From contig DAOWIV010000180.1 of NCBI GenBank assembly GCA_030640725.1, positions 1 through 9,148 on the forward strand: a stretch of DNA of 9,148 bases, read 5' to 3'. Shown here one piece after another: positions 1 to 5,170 of this stretch. Positions within the stretch are counted from its first letter, which is position 1; every line of letters begins with the position of its first letter. Below the pieces are notes generated by a model. The model was not told the DNA's origin and did not search any database. It worked only from the letters and a program-made list of their open reading frames with translations. The stretch is from Methanosarcinales archaeon (lineage in GTDB: Archaea > Halobacteriota > Methanosarcinia > Methanosarcinales > Methanogasteraceae). The position numbers and the translations under genes were made by a program.

Positions 1-339
1 ATGGAGCAGCTTTGATCGGAACTCAAACTCAAGCTGGTGTCGCAGGTGCGCCTTTGATATCGCAATGTCCTGCAGGAGGTCTTCACCATCGAGTATCTTG
101 TGGTGCTGCTTGATGTTTAAAAATTCGATGGGGAATACATCGGCACCGTCGAGGAGTTCCTCTTTTGTCAAGAGAAGCGGTATTTCCCGGGTCCCTTTGA
201 GTTTATGCAGTGTATCAAAGTCGATACTATTGCAGACCGCAAGGAGTGGCATCTCATCACCAGTCCGGTATTGCGCAAGTGTAATCAGATTGTCTCCCAG
301 AATCGTCTTTATTTTTTCCGCATCTGTCTTTGTTGCCAT
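1..339 (-). CDS. Conserved hypothetical protein, N-terminal part (runs off left edge)
   Basis: This frame is open from an ATG at 337-339 down to base 1, giving 113 residues with no stop, so the gene is truncated by the window edge. A good archaeal ribosome binding site (GGTGAT on the minus strand, 343-348) lies 3 nt upstream of the ATG. The peptide starts MATKTDAEKI and carries FPIEFLNIKQ at residues 69-78, GED at 85-87 and a basic/amphipathic stretch with LRHQLEFEFRSKLL at 99-112. From memory this pattern (DVFPIEF, GED, LR-Q-E-E-R-KL) belongs to an uncharacterised family often labelled nucleotidyltransferase-like. No catalytic GS-DxD signature is visible in the part present, so I do not assign an activity. 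It lies 68 nt downstream of the TPM-domain gene on the same strand and is probably co-transcribed with it. The coding call is strong; the family call is moderate. Confidence 0.75.
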   Translation of the reverse strand, partial: MATKTDAEKIKTILGDNLITLAQYRTGDEMPLLAVCNSIDFDTLHKLKGTREIPLLLTKEELLDGADVFPIEFLNIKQHHKILDGEDLLQDIAISKAHLRHQLEFEFRSKLLH

Positions 340-407
340 ATTATCACCATATCACCGATAATCATCCAATGATCATTAAACACCGATCTGCGGTCTGTTG
401 CATCGCC

Positions 408-1151
408 TCACCACCCGCCACCGAATCCACCGCCTCCGGACATGCCGCCTCCGAATCCACCGAAGCCCCCACCGCCACCGAACCCGCCTCCGGATATGCC
501 GCCACCGAACCCTCCATAGTATACGTGGCTGCGTCCCCCACCTCGCCGCCCGATAGACATCAGAATACTGAAAGCTATGATAAGGAGGAATAAAATCCCG
601 ATCCACCCATTGGAGGTGCCGGTGCTACCACGATTGTCCATGCTGTACTCGGAGATGACATCAGAATCACCTTCGAGGAGCCCTTCGATCACGAGCATTG
701 ATTCGTAGATGCCTCTACCGTATTCGCCACTTCTGAAATTGGGTACGATGATCCTATCGCCGATATTAACCTTCATGCTGTCGGTTATCACCCCTTCAAG
801 CCCGTAGCCAACTTCAAACCGGTATTCTCGTTCTTGTTTTGCTACAAGAACCAAAAGACCGTTATCCTTATCCTTTTTACCTATGCCAGCCTCTTCGAAG
901 AGTTTTACAGCATACATCTCTTTGGATTCGCCTTCAAGAGACTCCACAGTAACGACAGCGATCTCAACGGTCGTCGCTCCCTCGATCTTCTTTGCAAGCT
1001 CGGTTATCTTTGTTTCATAGACAGGATCGAGCATATCCGCATCATCGGTGACATAACCGGTGAGATGCGGATAATCGACGGCTGCAACCGCAGGTGAGAT
1101 TGCAAGGAGGATCAGCAGGATCAATATTGTTGATGGCTTTGTCATGTTCAT
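408..1151 (-). CDS. TPM-domain protein with signal peptide and Gly-rich tail
   Basis: This is a 247-residue secreted, membrane-anchored protein of the TPM (YgcG/Psb32) family. Residues 1-24 form a signal peptide (MNMTKPSTIL, a Leu/Ile-rich core, then AVAA). The TPM domain follows at about 28-160, with the family hallmarks GYVTDDADML (32-41), an ESLEGES segment (70-76), DNGLLVLVA (96-104), the VGYGLEG motif (114-120) and NFRSGEYGRGI (138-148). One membrane helix spans about 184-201, and the last 45 residues are almost entirely Gly with Phe, Ser and a final Trp. In bacteria and plants the family is linked to membrane-protein or photosystem upkeep and weak phosphatase activity; its archaeal role is unknown. 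The helix should anchor the domain on the outer face, leaving the Gly-rich tail inside. The start has only a weak GTGGT upstream. It is the first gene of a probable two-gene minus-strand operon. Its GC-rich, repetitive 3' end produces spurious open frames on other strands. Confidence 0.92.
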   Translation of the reverse strand: MNMTKPSTILILLILLAISPAVAAVDYPHLTGYVTDDADMLDPVYETKITELAKKIEGATTVEIAVVTVESLEGESKEMYAVKLFEEAGIGKKDKDNGLLVLVAKQEREYRFEVGYGLEGVITDSMKVNIGDRIIVPNFRSGEYGRGIYESMLVIEGLLEGDSDVISEYSMDNRGSTGTSNGWIGILFLLIIAFSILMSIGRRGGGRSHVYYGGFGGGISGGGFGGGGGFGGFGGGMSGGGGFGGGW

Positions 1152-1201
1152 CGTACCACTATCTCTCGTTTACTGCATTCTAATCATATCTATCATTAAC
1201 T

Positions 1202-1215
1202 TATGCGAACGCATA
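1202..1215. repeat. Short inverted repeat upstream of the TPM gene
   Basis: TATGCG and CGCATA are separated by AA, forming a 14-bp dyad about 50 nt upstream of the TPM start codon. The position would suit a regulator binding site on the minus-strand promoter. No clear TATA box was found beside it, so the role is a guess. Confidence 0.25.
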
Positions 1216-1311
1216 CGACATGGCTTTCGCAGTTTTCATGGTTCAGGATCGAGACAGATAGTGCAGCGACAATTTAGTTTGTGGACACAATAAAAAAATC
1301 TCCATATTATA

Positions 1312-1333
1312 CTATATATCGCTGTCGCGCGAC
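1312..1333 (+). promoter_or_regulatory. Possible promoter with palindromic operator
   Basis: CTATATAT (1312-1319) resembles an archaeal TATA box and is followed by the perfect 10-bp palindrome GTCGCGCGAC (1324-1333). An ATG at 1339, about 25 nt from the box, opens only a 19-codon frame ending at 1398. That would fit a leaderless mini-ORF, but it shows no coding signature. The palindrome sits between TATA box and expected start site, a common place for a repressor operator. Confidence 0.25.
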
Positions 1334-1362
1334 GATTGATGAGACTCATAACATTCTTCGAT

Positions 1363-1385
1363 TTCTCAAGAGTGCGTTCTCAAGA
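1363..1385 (+). repeat. 9-bp direct repeat just upstream of a TATA box
   Basis: TTCTCAAGA occurs at 1363-1371 and again at 1377-1385, a 14-nt period, ending 4 nt before the TATA box at 1390. It could be a tandem activator site, or part of the decayed left end of the insertion sequence. Confidence 0.3.
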
Positions 1386-1389
1386 AGGC

Positions 1390-1397
1390 TTTATATA
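1390..1397 (+). promoter_or_regulatory. Archaeal TATA box, leaderless promoter of the tnpA relic
   Basis: TTTATATA matches the archaeal TATA consensus closely. Its centre is 27 nt upstream of the ATG at 1421, the distance expected if transcription starts at the start codon. The promoter therefore looks intact although the gene behind it is decayed. Confidence 0.5.
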
Positions 1398-1420
1398 AGA
1401 TGGGTTCTTATTCCCACTGC

Positions 1421-1648
1421 ATGAAACGCGGGGAACTCCGCCATGATTTATGCACGATAACGTTTTTGGCTGATCATGTAGTGATGACGCCGAAGTATCA
1501 TGGAAAGATTCCGATTGGAGACAATCGCCGCGGCACATGGGGTATCTGTAAGACCTATGAAGAGGTGAATATTGGGATGCAGGAATTGTATGCGCGGAAC
1601 GATGAATCGCTATGTACAGGCTCTGTACTTAAGTGCGGGGTTTGGTGA
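1421..1648 (+). pseudogene. IS200/IS605-type transposase TnpA remnant
   Basis: A 75-codon frame starts with MKRGELRHD and contains ADHVVMTPKYHGK, which closely resembles the N-terminal strand of Y1 (HUH) transposases of the IS200/IS605 family (pattern H-V-W-TPKYR-K-L). It continues with GDNRRGTWGICKTYEE, comparable to the helix after that strand. Where an intact TnpA has its HVH/HUH metal-binding motif, after a short run ending in Asp, this frame reads YARNDESLCTG. It then ends at about half the usual 130-150-residue length. No catalytic Tyr region follows in any plus-strand frame up to 1690. I conclude it is a decayed N-terminal fragment. The frame is also open upstream to an ATG at 1400, but the TATA spacing favours 1421. 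The family assignment is from remembered motifs, without alignment. Confidence 0.55.
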
Positions 1649-1686
1649 CTTCGGAGACTATCACTTTGGATAATACCTACGCACCC

Positions 1687-2229
1687 TTATCCAATTACTT
1701 TTAATTCACATGAATGATATGCCATTTTTTTATCTTCATTTGGCAACTGGTATTCAACAATACTCTGAAACTCATACACACCTGGATTTTCTATTCCATA
1801 ACCACCTTTGCCCCTTTCAGTCCAAAAATTAGTCACTGTATCACGTGGTGGTATAGTTGGAGTATAGTTAGGTCTCCAATTGTGGTTTCTAAACACTTCT
1901 CCATTTAAATTTATTCTAATGTTATAGGACAGTATCTTAATTTCTTTATTTAGATTGTTCTTAAATATCCATACCAATTGAAACGTATCTCCCTTAGATA
2001 AATTTACAGTGTGCCCTCTCGGTTCAAAATAAGAACTAAACTCTAAGTCTGTATCAGGTTCACTGAAGCGCCGTGCTATAAAATACATAATAGCAATAAA
2101 AACCAATCCACCAACAAACACTATAGAAGAGGAAACATCACTATCCATAATACCAAACCCCTTTGCCAAAACCCAAGTAATCATTGATGTGAAGAGTATT
2201 TGCGTAGATGTGTCTTTTTTCATTTTCAT
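1687..2229 (-). CDS. Hypothetical two-helix membrane protein with beta-sandwich-like domain
   Basis: This 180-residue protein is not recognised. Two hydrophobic helices at about 8-27 and 34-53 form an N-terminal hairpin. A soluble domain of about 75-179 follows, with alternating hydrophobic strands (DTFQLVWIFKNN, IKILSYNIRINLNG, GVYEFQSIVEYQL) that suggest an Ig-like or CARDB-like beta-sandwich. The short loop between helices suggests both termini, including the domain, lie on the same side of the membrane. The start (MKMKK) is fixed by an in-frame stop 12 nt upstream, with AAAGGATGA nearby as ribosome binding site. Base composition is far more AT-rich than the flanking genes (15 G+C in the 60 bases 1921-1980). 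It sits between a decayed tnpA and an IS605-like terminal hairpin, both pointing the other way, which suggests recent acquisition. It could be a cargo gene or an independent insertion. Confidence 0.7.
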   Translation of the reverse strand: MKMKKDTSTQILFTSMITWVLAKGFGIMDSDVSSSIVFVGGLVFIAIMYFIARRFSEPDTDLEFSSYFEPRGHTVNLSKGDTFQLVWIFKNNLNKEIKILSYNIRINLNGEVFRNHNWRPNYTPTIPPRDTVTNFWTERGKGGYGIENPGVYEFQSIVEYQLPNEDKKMAYHSCELKVIG

Positions 2230-2292
2230 TAAATAAACAACTCATCCTTTATCACCTTTATGAAACCAATTTCATGTGCGTCATCATGGATG

Positions 2293-2312
2293 CCCCCGAA
2301 TTCATTCGGGGG
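2293..2312 (+). mobile_element. Terminal-type hairpin resembling an IS200/IS605 right end
   Basis: CCCCCGAAT (2293-2301) and ATTCGGGGG (2304-2312) form a perfect stem with a minimal loop. The context GATG before and GGTGGCAC after matches, as I remember it, the right-end / omega-RNA 3' hairpin of many IS605 elements, in which a GC-rich hairpin is followed by a cleavage site such as TTCAC. The orientation agrees with the tnpA relic at 1421. No tnpB is present nearby, so this would be an orphan end. Confidence 0.45.
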
Positions 2313-2440
2313 TGGCACGGTCGGGGCTGCTAATGCTGGGGAATAAATGCTCGGTCAAATTGTGTGATTTTAGATCAATCCTTTCAAATTATAGAATAGG
2401 CGCACACCCGGAAGAAAATTATAAGATTTTGGTACTCATT

Positions 2441-2446
2441 GGAGAT
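2441..2446 (+). promoter_or_regulatory. Ribosome binding site of the transglutaminase-like gene
   Basis: GGAGAT lies 5 nt before the ATG at 2452 and supports that start. Confidence 0.6.
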
Positions 2447-2451
2447 AGCAA

Positions 2452-3030
2452 ATGCAAGCATATCTAAAATCAACAGATATAATTGACTGGCAGCATCCTT
2501 TAGTCTTAGAACAAGCTCTTGAATTATCAAATAATTTGGATAATCCAATTGAGATTGCAAAAAGTTGTTTTGAATGGGTTAGAGATGAAATATATCATAG
2601 TTCTGATTTTCAAATGAACCCAGTGACCTTGAAAGCATCTGAAGTATTGGAAAATAAAACTGGCTTCTGTTATGCAAAAAGTCATTTGTTAGCAGCTTTT
2701 TTGAGAGCAAATGGAATCCATTCTGGTTTATGTTATCAGCGATTAAGCATAGATGAAAATGGCCCTCCCTATTGTCTCCATGGTTTGACTGCAGTATTTC
2801 TACCCAAGATAGGATGGTACCGTATTGATCCGAGAGGCAATAAAGAAGATATTAATGCACAATTTGATCCACCTGTTGAGCATCTTGCCTTTACAGTAAA
2901 ATTAAAAGGAGAAGCAGATCTTCTTGAAATATGGCCGGAGCCATTACCAAATATTGTGAGAACATTATCTAGATATAAAAAATATAAGGATGTATTAAAT
3001 AATCTACCTGATATTCCATTAATTTTATAA
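2452..3030 (+). CDS. Transglutaminase-like cysteine protease family protein
   Basis: This 192-residue protein is essentially one transglutaminase-core domain with an intact papain-like triad. The Cys is C73 in GFCYAKSHLLAAFLRANGI, the His is H110 in YCLHGLTAVF and the Asp is D126 in WYRIDPRGN. The preceding helix (IAKSCFEWVRDEIYHSSDF, 35-53) and the TLKASEVL segment (59-66) are also typical. There is no signal peptide or membrane helix, so it should be cytoplasmic. The substrate is unknown; members act as peptidases or amidases. The start has a ribosome binding site GGAGAT (2441-2446) 5 nt upstream, and AT-rich AAAATTATAA (2415-2424) could be its TATA box. A 14-bp perfect palindrome (AATTTTATAAAATT, 3021-3034) spans the stop codon. 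The gene is strongly AT-rich (16 G+C in the 60 bases 2521-2580) compared with the M24 gene (38 in 4141-4200). This suggests transfer from a low-GC source. Confidence 0.88.
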   Translation: MQAYLKSTDIIDWQHPLVLEQALELSNNLDNPIEIAKSCFEWVRDEIYHSSDFQMNPVTLKASEVLENKTGFCYAKSHLLAAFLRANGIHSGLCYQRLSIDENGPPYCLHGLTAVFLPKIGWYRIDPRGNKEDINAQFDPPVEHLAFTVKLKGEADLLEIWPEPLPNIVRTLSRYKKYKDVLNNLPDIPLIL

Positions 3031-3365
3031 AATTTACTTCTAATTTATAAACATGCGCCTGTATAGAACTTTACTGATTCTGATGGATTCTGTGGTCGAT
3101 ATCGGCAGCCCTCGTATGTGTGGAAAAGGGCGGGCGTATCTCTCTCCTTTGCGTCTCCGCGCCTTTGCGTTATATCGGAGGAAACGCAAAGACGCAAAGA
3201 TTGGAAACCACAGAAAACGTCAGAACCAGGAACTTTAAAAGCAAGTAAAACGAATTAAAAATAAAAGTTCTGAGCATCCTCTTGATGCCCCGGCGCTTCC
3301 AGCCCGAGGTCGTTGACACCAAACTCATACCAATCGTAACATCATAACATTGTAACACCAATCAT
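3031..3365. other. Non-coding stretch between the transglutaminase-like and M24 genes
   Basis: No convincing gene is present on either strand. The stretch holds the CTTTGCGT inverted-repeat array (3147-3199) and a possible TATA box TTTAAAA (3234-3240). A 7-bp inverted repeat pairs GAACTTT (3230-3236) with AAAGTTC (3264-3270). A 20-codon frame (ATG 3285, stop 3345-3347) lies in the same frame as the M24 gene and closes 18 nt before its ATG. The M24 gene has no visible ribosome binding site, so how its translation starts is unclear. Confidence 0.6.
3147..3199. repeat. Inverted-repeat array built of 8-nt CTTTGCGT units
   Basis: The left arm reads CTTTGCGT-CTCCGCGC-CTTTGCGT-T (3147-3171), three 8-nt units with the middle one diverged. 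After an 11-nt loop the right arm reads A-ACGCAAAG-ACGCAAAG (3183-3199), two units. Pairing is exact for 3163-3171 with 3183-3191, and for 3147-3156 with 3190-3199. The two pairings are shifted by one unit (8 nt), as if one unit had been gained or lost. Similar CTTTGCGT-type intergenic repeats occur in other prokaryotes as far as I recall. I know of no established function. Confidence 0.7.
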
Positions 3366-4478
3366 ATGGCGCAAAATCCCACCCTCATAATCGACGACAG
3401 CATCCATAACCACGATCTGTACTACGTGACCCGGTTCCTCGCGTATGACCGGTTCTTATACTTAAACTCCGGGGAACGGGAGATTCTCCTGATCTCGCAG
3501 ATGGAACTTGGTCGCGCCCGCAGCGAATCCCGGATCGATGACGTCCGCACGACCACGGATTATGACCTAATCGGGAAATCGAAACGGTACGGGCGGGAAA
3601 CCGCATACAATCTGGTTGTGGCTGAACTTTTGCACGACGAGGGAATAACCCGTATCGATGTTCCGCACAACTTCCCCGTATTCCTTGCAGATGACTTGCG
3701 GAGCAGGGGATTTGAGGTTGCGCCTGCTAAGAGCAGGATTGCAGAACTACGCACCGTAAAAACCAGACGAGAGATTGAACAGATTAAAAAGGCGCAAGAG
3801 TGCTGCGAGGCTGCCATGAAGCGTGCGATCGATGCGATCCGGAGCGCAGGAGTCAGGGATGGACTGCTGGTTGATTCAGCAGATTCCGGGCGGGTTCTGA
3901 CATCAGAACAGATCAGGGCGGTGATTGAGCACACCCTGATCGACTGCGGGTGCGAATCGTGCAGCACGATCGTGGCAGGTGGAAAGGACGGGGCAGAGCC
4001 GCACAACATGGGCACAGGCACGCTTAAGGCGGGCGAGAGCATCGTGATCGATATTTTCCCGTGCCTGCGAAAGGAGCGGTACTACGCAGACATGACGCGC
4101 ACGGTAGCGCGGGGCAACCCTCCGCAGGCGTTGATCGAGATGTACGAGGCTGTGCTTGATGCGCAGTCAGCCGCGATTCGGGCGGTGCGTGCAGGCGTAT
4201 CAGGAGATGAAGTCCACGGCGTGGTCTGCGATCTCTTTGATGATCGCGGATACAAAGATCTGTTTCCTCATTCGACCGGGCACGGGGTCGGTCTGGATGT
4301 CCATGAGGCGCCAGCAGTTGCCACCGGTGGCGAGGTGCTGAAAGCAGGGAACGTGATAACAATCGAGCCAGGGTTGTATGATCCGAGGGTTGGGGGCATC
4401 AGGCTTGAGGATCTGGTGGTGGTCACAAAGTCGGGCTGCGAGAACCTGACAAAGATGGAGAAGCGGTTTTTGGTGTGA
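3366..4478 (+). CDS. M24 family metallopeptidase (Xaa-Pro dipeptidase type)
   Basis: This 370-residue protein has the two-part architecture of prolidases and Xaa-Pro aminopeptidases. The N-terminal creatinase-like domain covers about 1-130, and the catalytic pita-bread fold about 135-368, beginning with the usual RTVKTRREIEQIKKA helix. All five dinuclear-metal ligands are visible: D229 (VIDIFP), D242 (YADMTRT), H306 (STGHGVGLDVHE), E334 (TIEPGLY) and E348 (GIRLEDL). The substrate-pocket histidines H213 (EPHNMG) and H313 are also present. It should cleave Xaa-Pro bonds in the cytoplasm with Mn, Co or Fe, helping peptide turnover. Length is normal. A stop 18 nt upstream in frame (3345-3347) makes 3366 the only sensible start. 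No Shine-Dalgarno sequence or well-placed TATA box is seen there. It stands alone between two non-coding stretches with inverted-repeat arrays. Exact specificity cannot be told from sequence. Confidence 0.95.
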   Translation: MAQNPTLIIDDSIHNHDLYYVTRFLAYDRFLYLNSGEREILLISQMELGRARSESRIDDVRTTTDYDLIGKSKRYGRETAYNLVVAELLHDEGITRIDVPHNFPVFLADDLRSRGFEVAPAKSRIAELRTVKTRREIEQIKKAQECCEAAMKRAIDAIRSAGVRDGLLVDSADSGRVLTSEQIRAVIEHTLIDCGCESCSTIVAGGKDGAEPHNMGTGTLKAGESIVIDIFPCLRKERYYADMTRTVARGNPPQALIEMYEAVLDAQSAAIRAVRAGVSGDEVHGVVCDLFDDRGYKDLFPHSTGHGVGLDVHEAPAVATGGEVLKAGNVITIEPGLYDPRVGGIRLEDLVVVTKSGCENLTKMEKRFLV

Positions 4479-4508
4479 TCCCAGGGGTTGGGGCTGCTTT
4501 TCGAGAGG

Positions 4509-4516
4509 TTTTATAT
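4509..4516 (+). promoter_or_regulatory. TATA box candidate in the non-coding stretch
   Basis: TTTTATAT matches the archaeal TATA pattern. The predicted transcription start is near 4536-4540, inside the dyad at 4522-4548. There is no clear gene downstream until 5171. Confidence 0.35.
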
Positions 4517-4521
4517 CTGAG

Positions 4522-4548
4522 GTGCTGACGTATAGCATACGGTAGCAC
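4522..4548. repeat. Interrupted 12-position dyad over a predicted start site
   Basis: GTGCT (4522-4526) pairs with AGCAC (4544-4548), then a G.T wobble and an A-G mismatch, then CGTAT (4529-4533) with ATACG (4537-4541) around an AGC loop. It overlaps the start site predicted from the TATA box at 4509, as expected for a repressor operator. It could also be a hairpin in an RNA or part of the M24 transcript's 3' end; it lacks the T-run of a terminator. Confidence 0.4.
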
Positions 4549-4639
4549 GAGGAAACTCTGAGATGATCGGCATGGTAACGCTCTTGAGGGAGATCACAGT
4601 CCTATCGTCTAAGGGCTTGCCAGAAAATAACCTGTTAAA

Positions 4640-4724
4640 ATTCGTGTCATTCGCCCATTCGTGAAATTCGTGATAAATCGGCATAAGAGATCACGAATGG
4701 CACGAATAAACGAATCGCACGAAT
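4640..4724. repeat. Large symmetrical hairpin of ATTCGTG units
   Basis: Four units lie in each arm. The left arm has them at 4640, 4649, 4657 and 4666; the right arm has CACGAAT or variants at 4692, 4701, 4709 and 4718. The spacing is 9, 8, 9 in both arms. Every position i pairs with 9364-i. Counting 4640-4674 against 4690-4724, 28 of 35 positions are Watson-Crick pairs. Mismatches fall only between units, and the loop is 4675-4689. Unit 2 is diverged at its end in both arms. It lies wholly in non-coding DNA between two genes. Confidence 0.8.
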
Positions 4725-4808
4725 GTTAGGGATGTGGAGTGCCATCAGCTAAACTCTGCTACTTTATTTTTCGGTGAGCACTAAGCAACCATAAGGGGCT
4801 CTTCCCTG

Positions 4809-4816
4809 TTTTATAT
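4809..4816 (+). promoter_or_regulatory. Second TTTTATAT box
   Basis: This is an identical octamer to the one 300 bp upstream. Predicted transcription would begin near 4837. The only following frames are short and uncharacteristic. It could be a chance AT match. Confidence 0.25.
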
Positions 4817-4956
4817 GGGCACTTTAATACCTGTGATTTCCCTAAATGAGCGGAGTTCGGGTTTCAGGTTTCATGATATCCCCGCGTGGACTTTTGTTAT
4901 CTATCATCCGTCAATCATAGAGATAAGTGCCCCCTCACACCTGAGCGGCTCGCCTG

Positions 4957-4973
4957 CCCCCATTTACGGGGGG
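4957..4973. repeat. GC-rich hairpin
   Basis: CCCCC (4957-4961) and GGGGGG (4968-4973) enclose ATTTAC. The shape resembles the IS605-like hairpin at 2293-2312 (both preceded by G), but no transposase remnant is seen beside it. There is no T-run, so a factor-independent terminator is not supported. Confidence 0.3.
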
Positions 4974-5085
4974 TATGTAGTAGCCAAAGTATACTCTCGT
5001 GCCGGAGTTTTGGATTTGACCATATAAAAACACCAGGATTTCAATTCGAGCACCGTGCAGAGTAACATATCCACATGCAACATAG

Positions 5086-5094
5086 TTATATATA
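5086..5094 (+). promoter_or_regulatory. TATA box of the DUF424 operon
   Basis: TTATATATA is a strong archaeal TATA match. It predicts a start near 5115-5120 and a leader of about 50 nt before the ATG at 5171. A second AT-rich box, ATATAAAA (5022-5029), lies upstream and could be an alternative. Confidence 0.5.
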
Positions 5095-5160
5095 CCATAA
5101 CGTGAAAACCTAAAAAATAAGAGATAGATCTCCTGCGATTGGCGTTTGATCGATGATATC

Positions 5161-5165
5161 GGTGG
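5161..5165 (+). promoter_or_regulatory. Ribosome binding site deciding the DUF424 start
   Basis: GGTGG lies 5 nt before the ATG at 5171. The in-frame ATG at 5153 has no such site and would put it inside the coding region. Confidence 0.6.
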
Positions 5166-5170
5166 GAATC

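Larger units (their letters stand above)
4479..5170. other. Long non-coding stretch between the M24 gene and the DUF424 operon
   Basis: No open frame here looks like a real gene. A 70-codon frame at 4815-5027 has no ribosome binding site and no family resemblance. A 34-codon frame at 4562-4666 runs into the ATTCGTG hairpin, so its C-terminus is just translated repeat. The stretch holds two identical TATA-like boxes TTTTATAT (4509-4516 and 4809-4816), a dyad (4522-4548), the long ATTCGTG hairpin (4640-4724), a GC hairpin (4957-4973) and the operon promoter (5086-5094). Small non-coding RNAs could be encoded here, but none is recognised. Confidence 0.55.

Noticed and set aside
368..377. 10-bp palindrome AATGATCATT between the two minus-strand genes
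   Set aside because: It is short, AT-rich and without a promoter element beside it; chance is likely.
1425..1440. GCGG/CCGC mini-hairpin at the start of the tnpA relic
   Set aside because: The stem is only four pairs and lies in coding sequence; not enough to call a left-end hairpin.
2276..2467. 63-codon plus-strand frame upstream of the transglutaminase-like gene
   Set aside because: It spans the IS-like hairpin and non-coding DNA and overlaps the true start at 2452; no domain is visible.
3147..3199. CRISPR array reading of the CTTTGCGT units
   Set aside because: Units are 8 nt with no unique spacers and occur in inverted arms; CRISPR repeats are longer and all in the same direction.
3170..3361. 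63-codon minus-strand frame
   Set aside because: It includes the CTTTGCGT repeat and AT-rich non-coding DNA, and no homology is recognised.
4562..4666. 34-codon plus-strand frame after GAGGA
   Set aside because: Its last third is translated ATTCGTG repeat, and no family resemblance is visible.
4815..5027. 70-codon plus-strand frame in the non-coding stretch
   Set aside because: It has no ribosome binding site, no recognisable domain, and overlaps a GC hairpin; composition looks non-coding.
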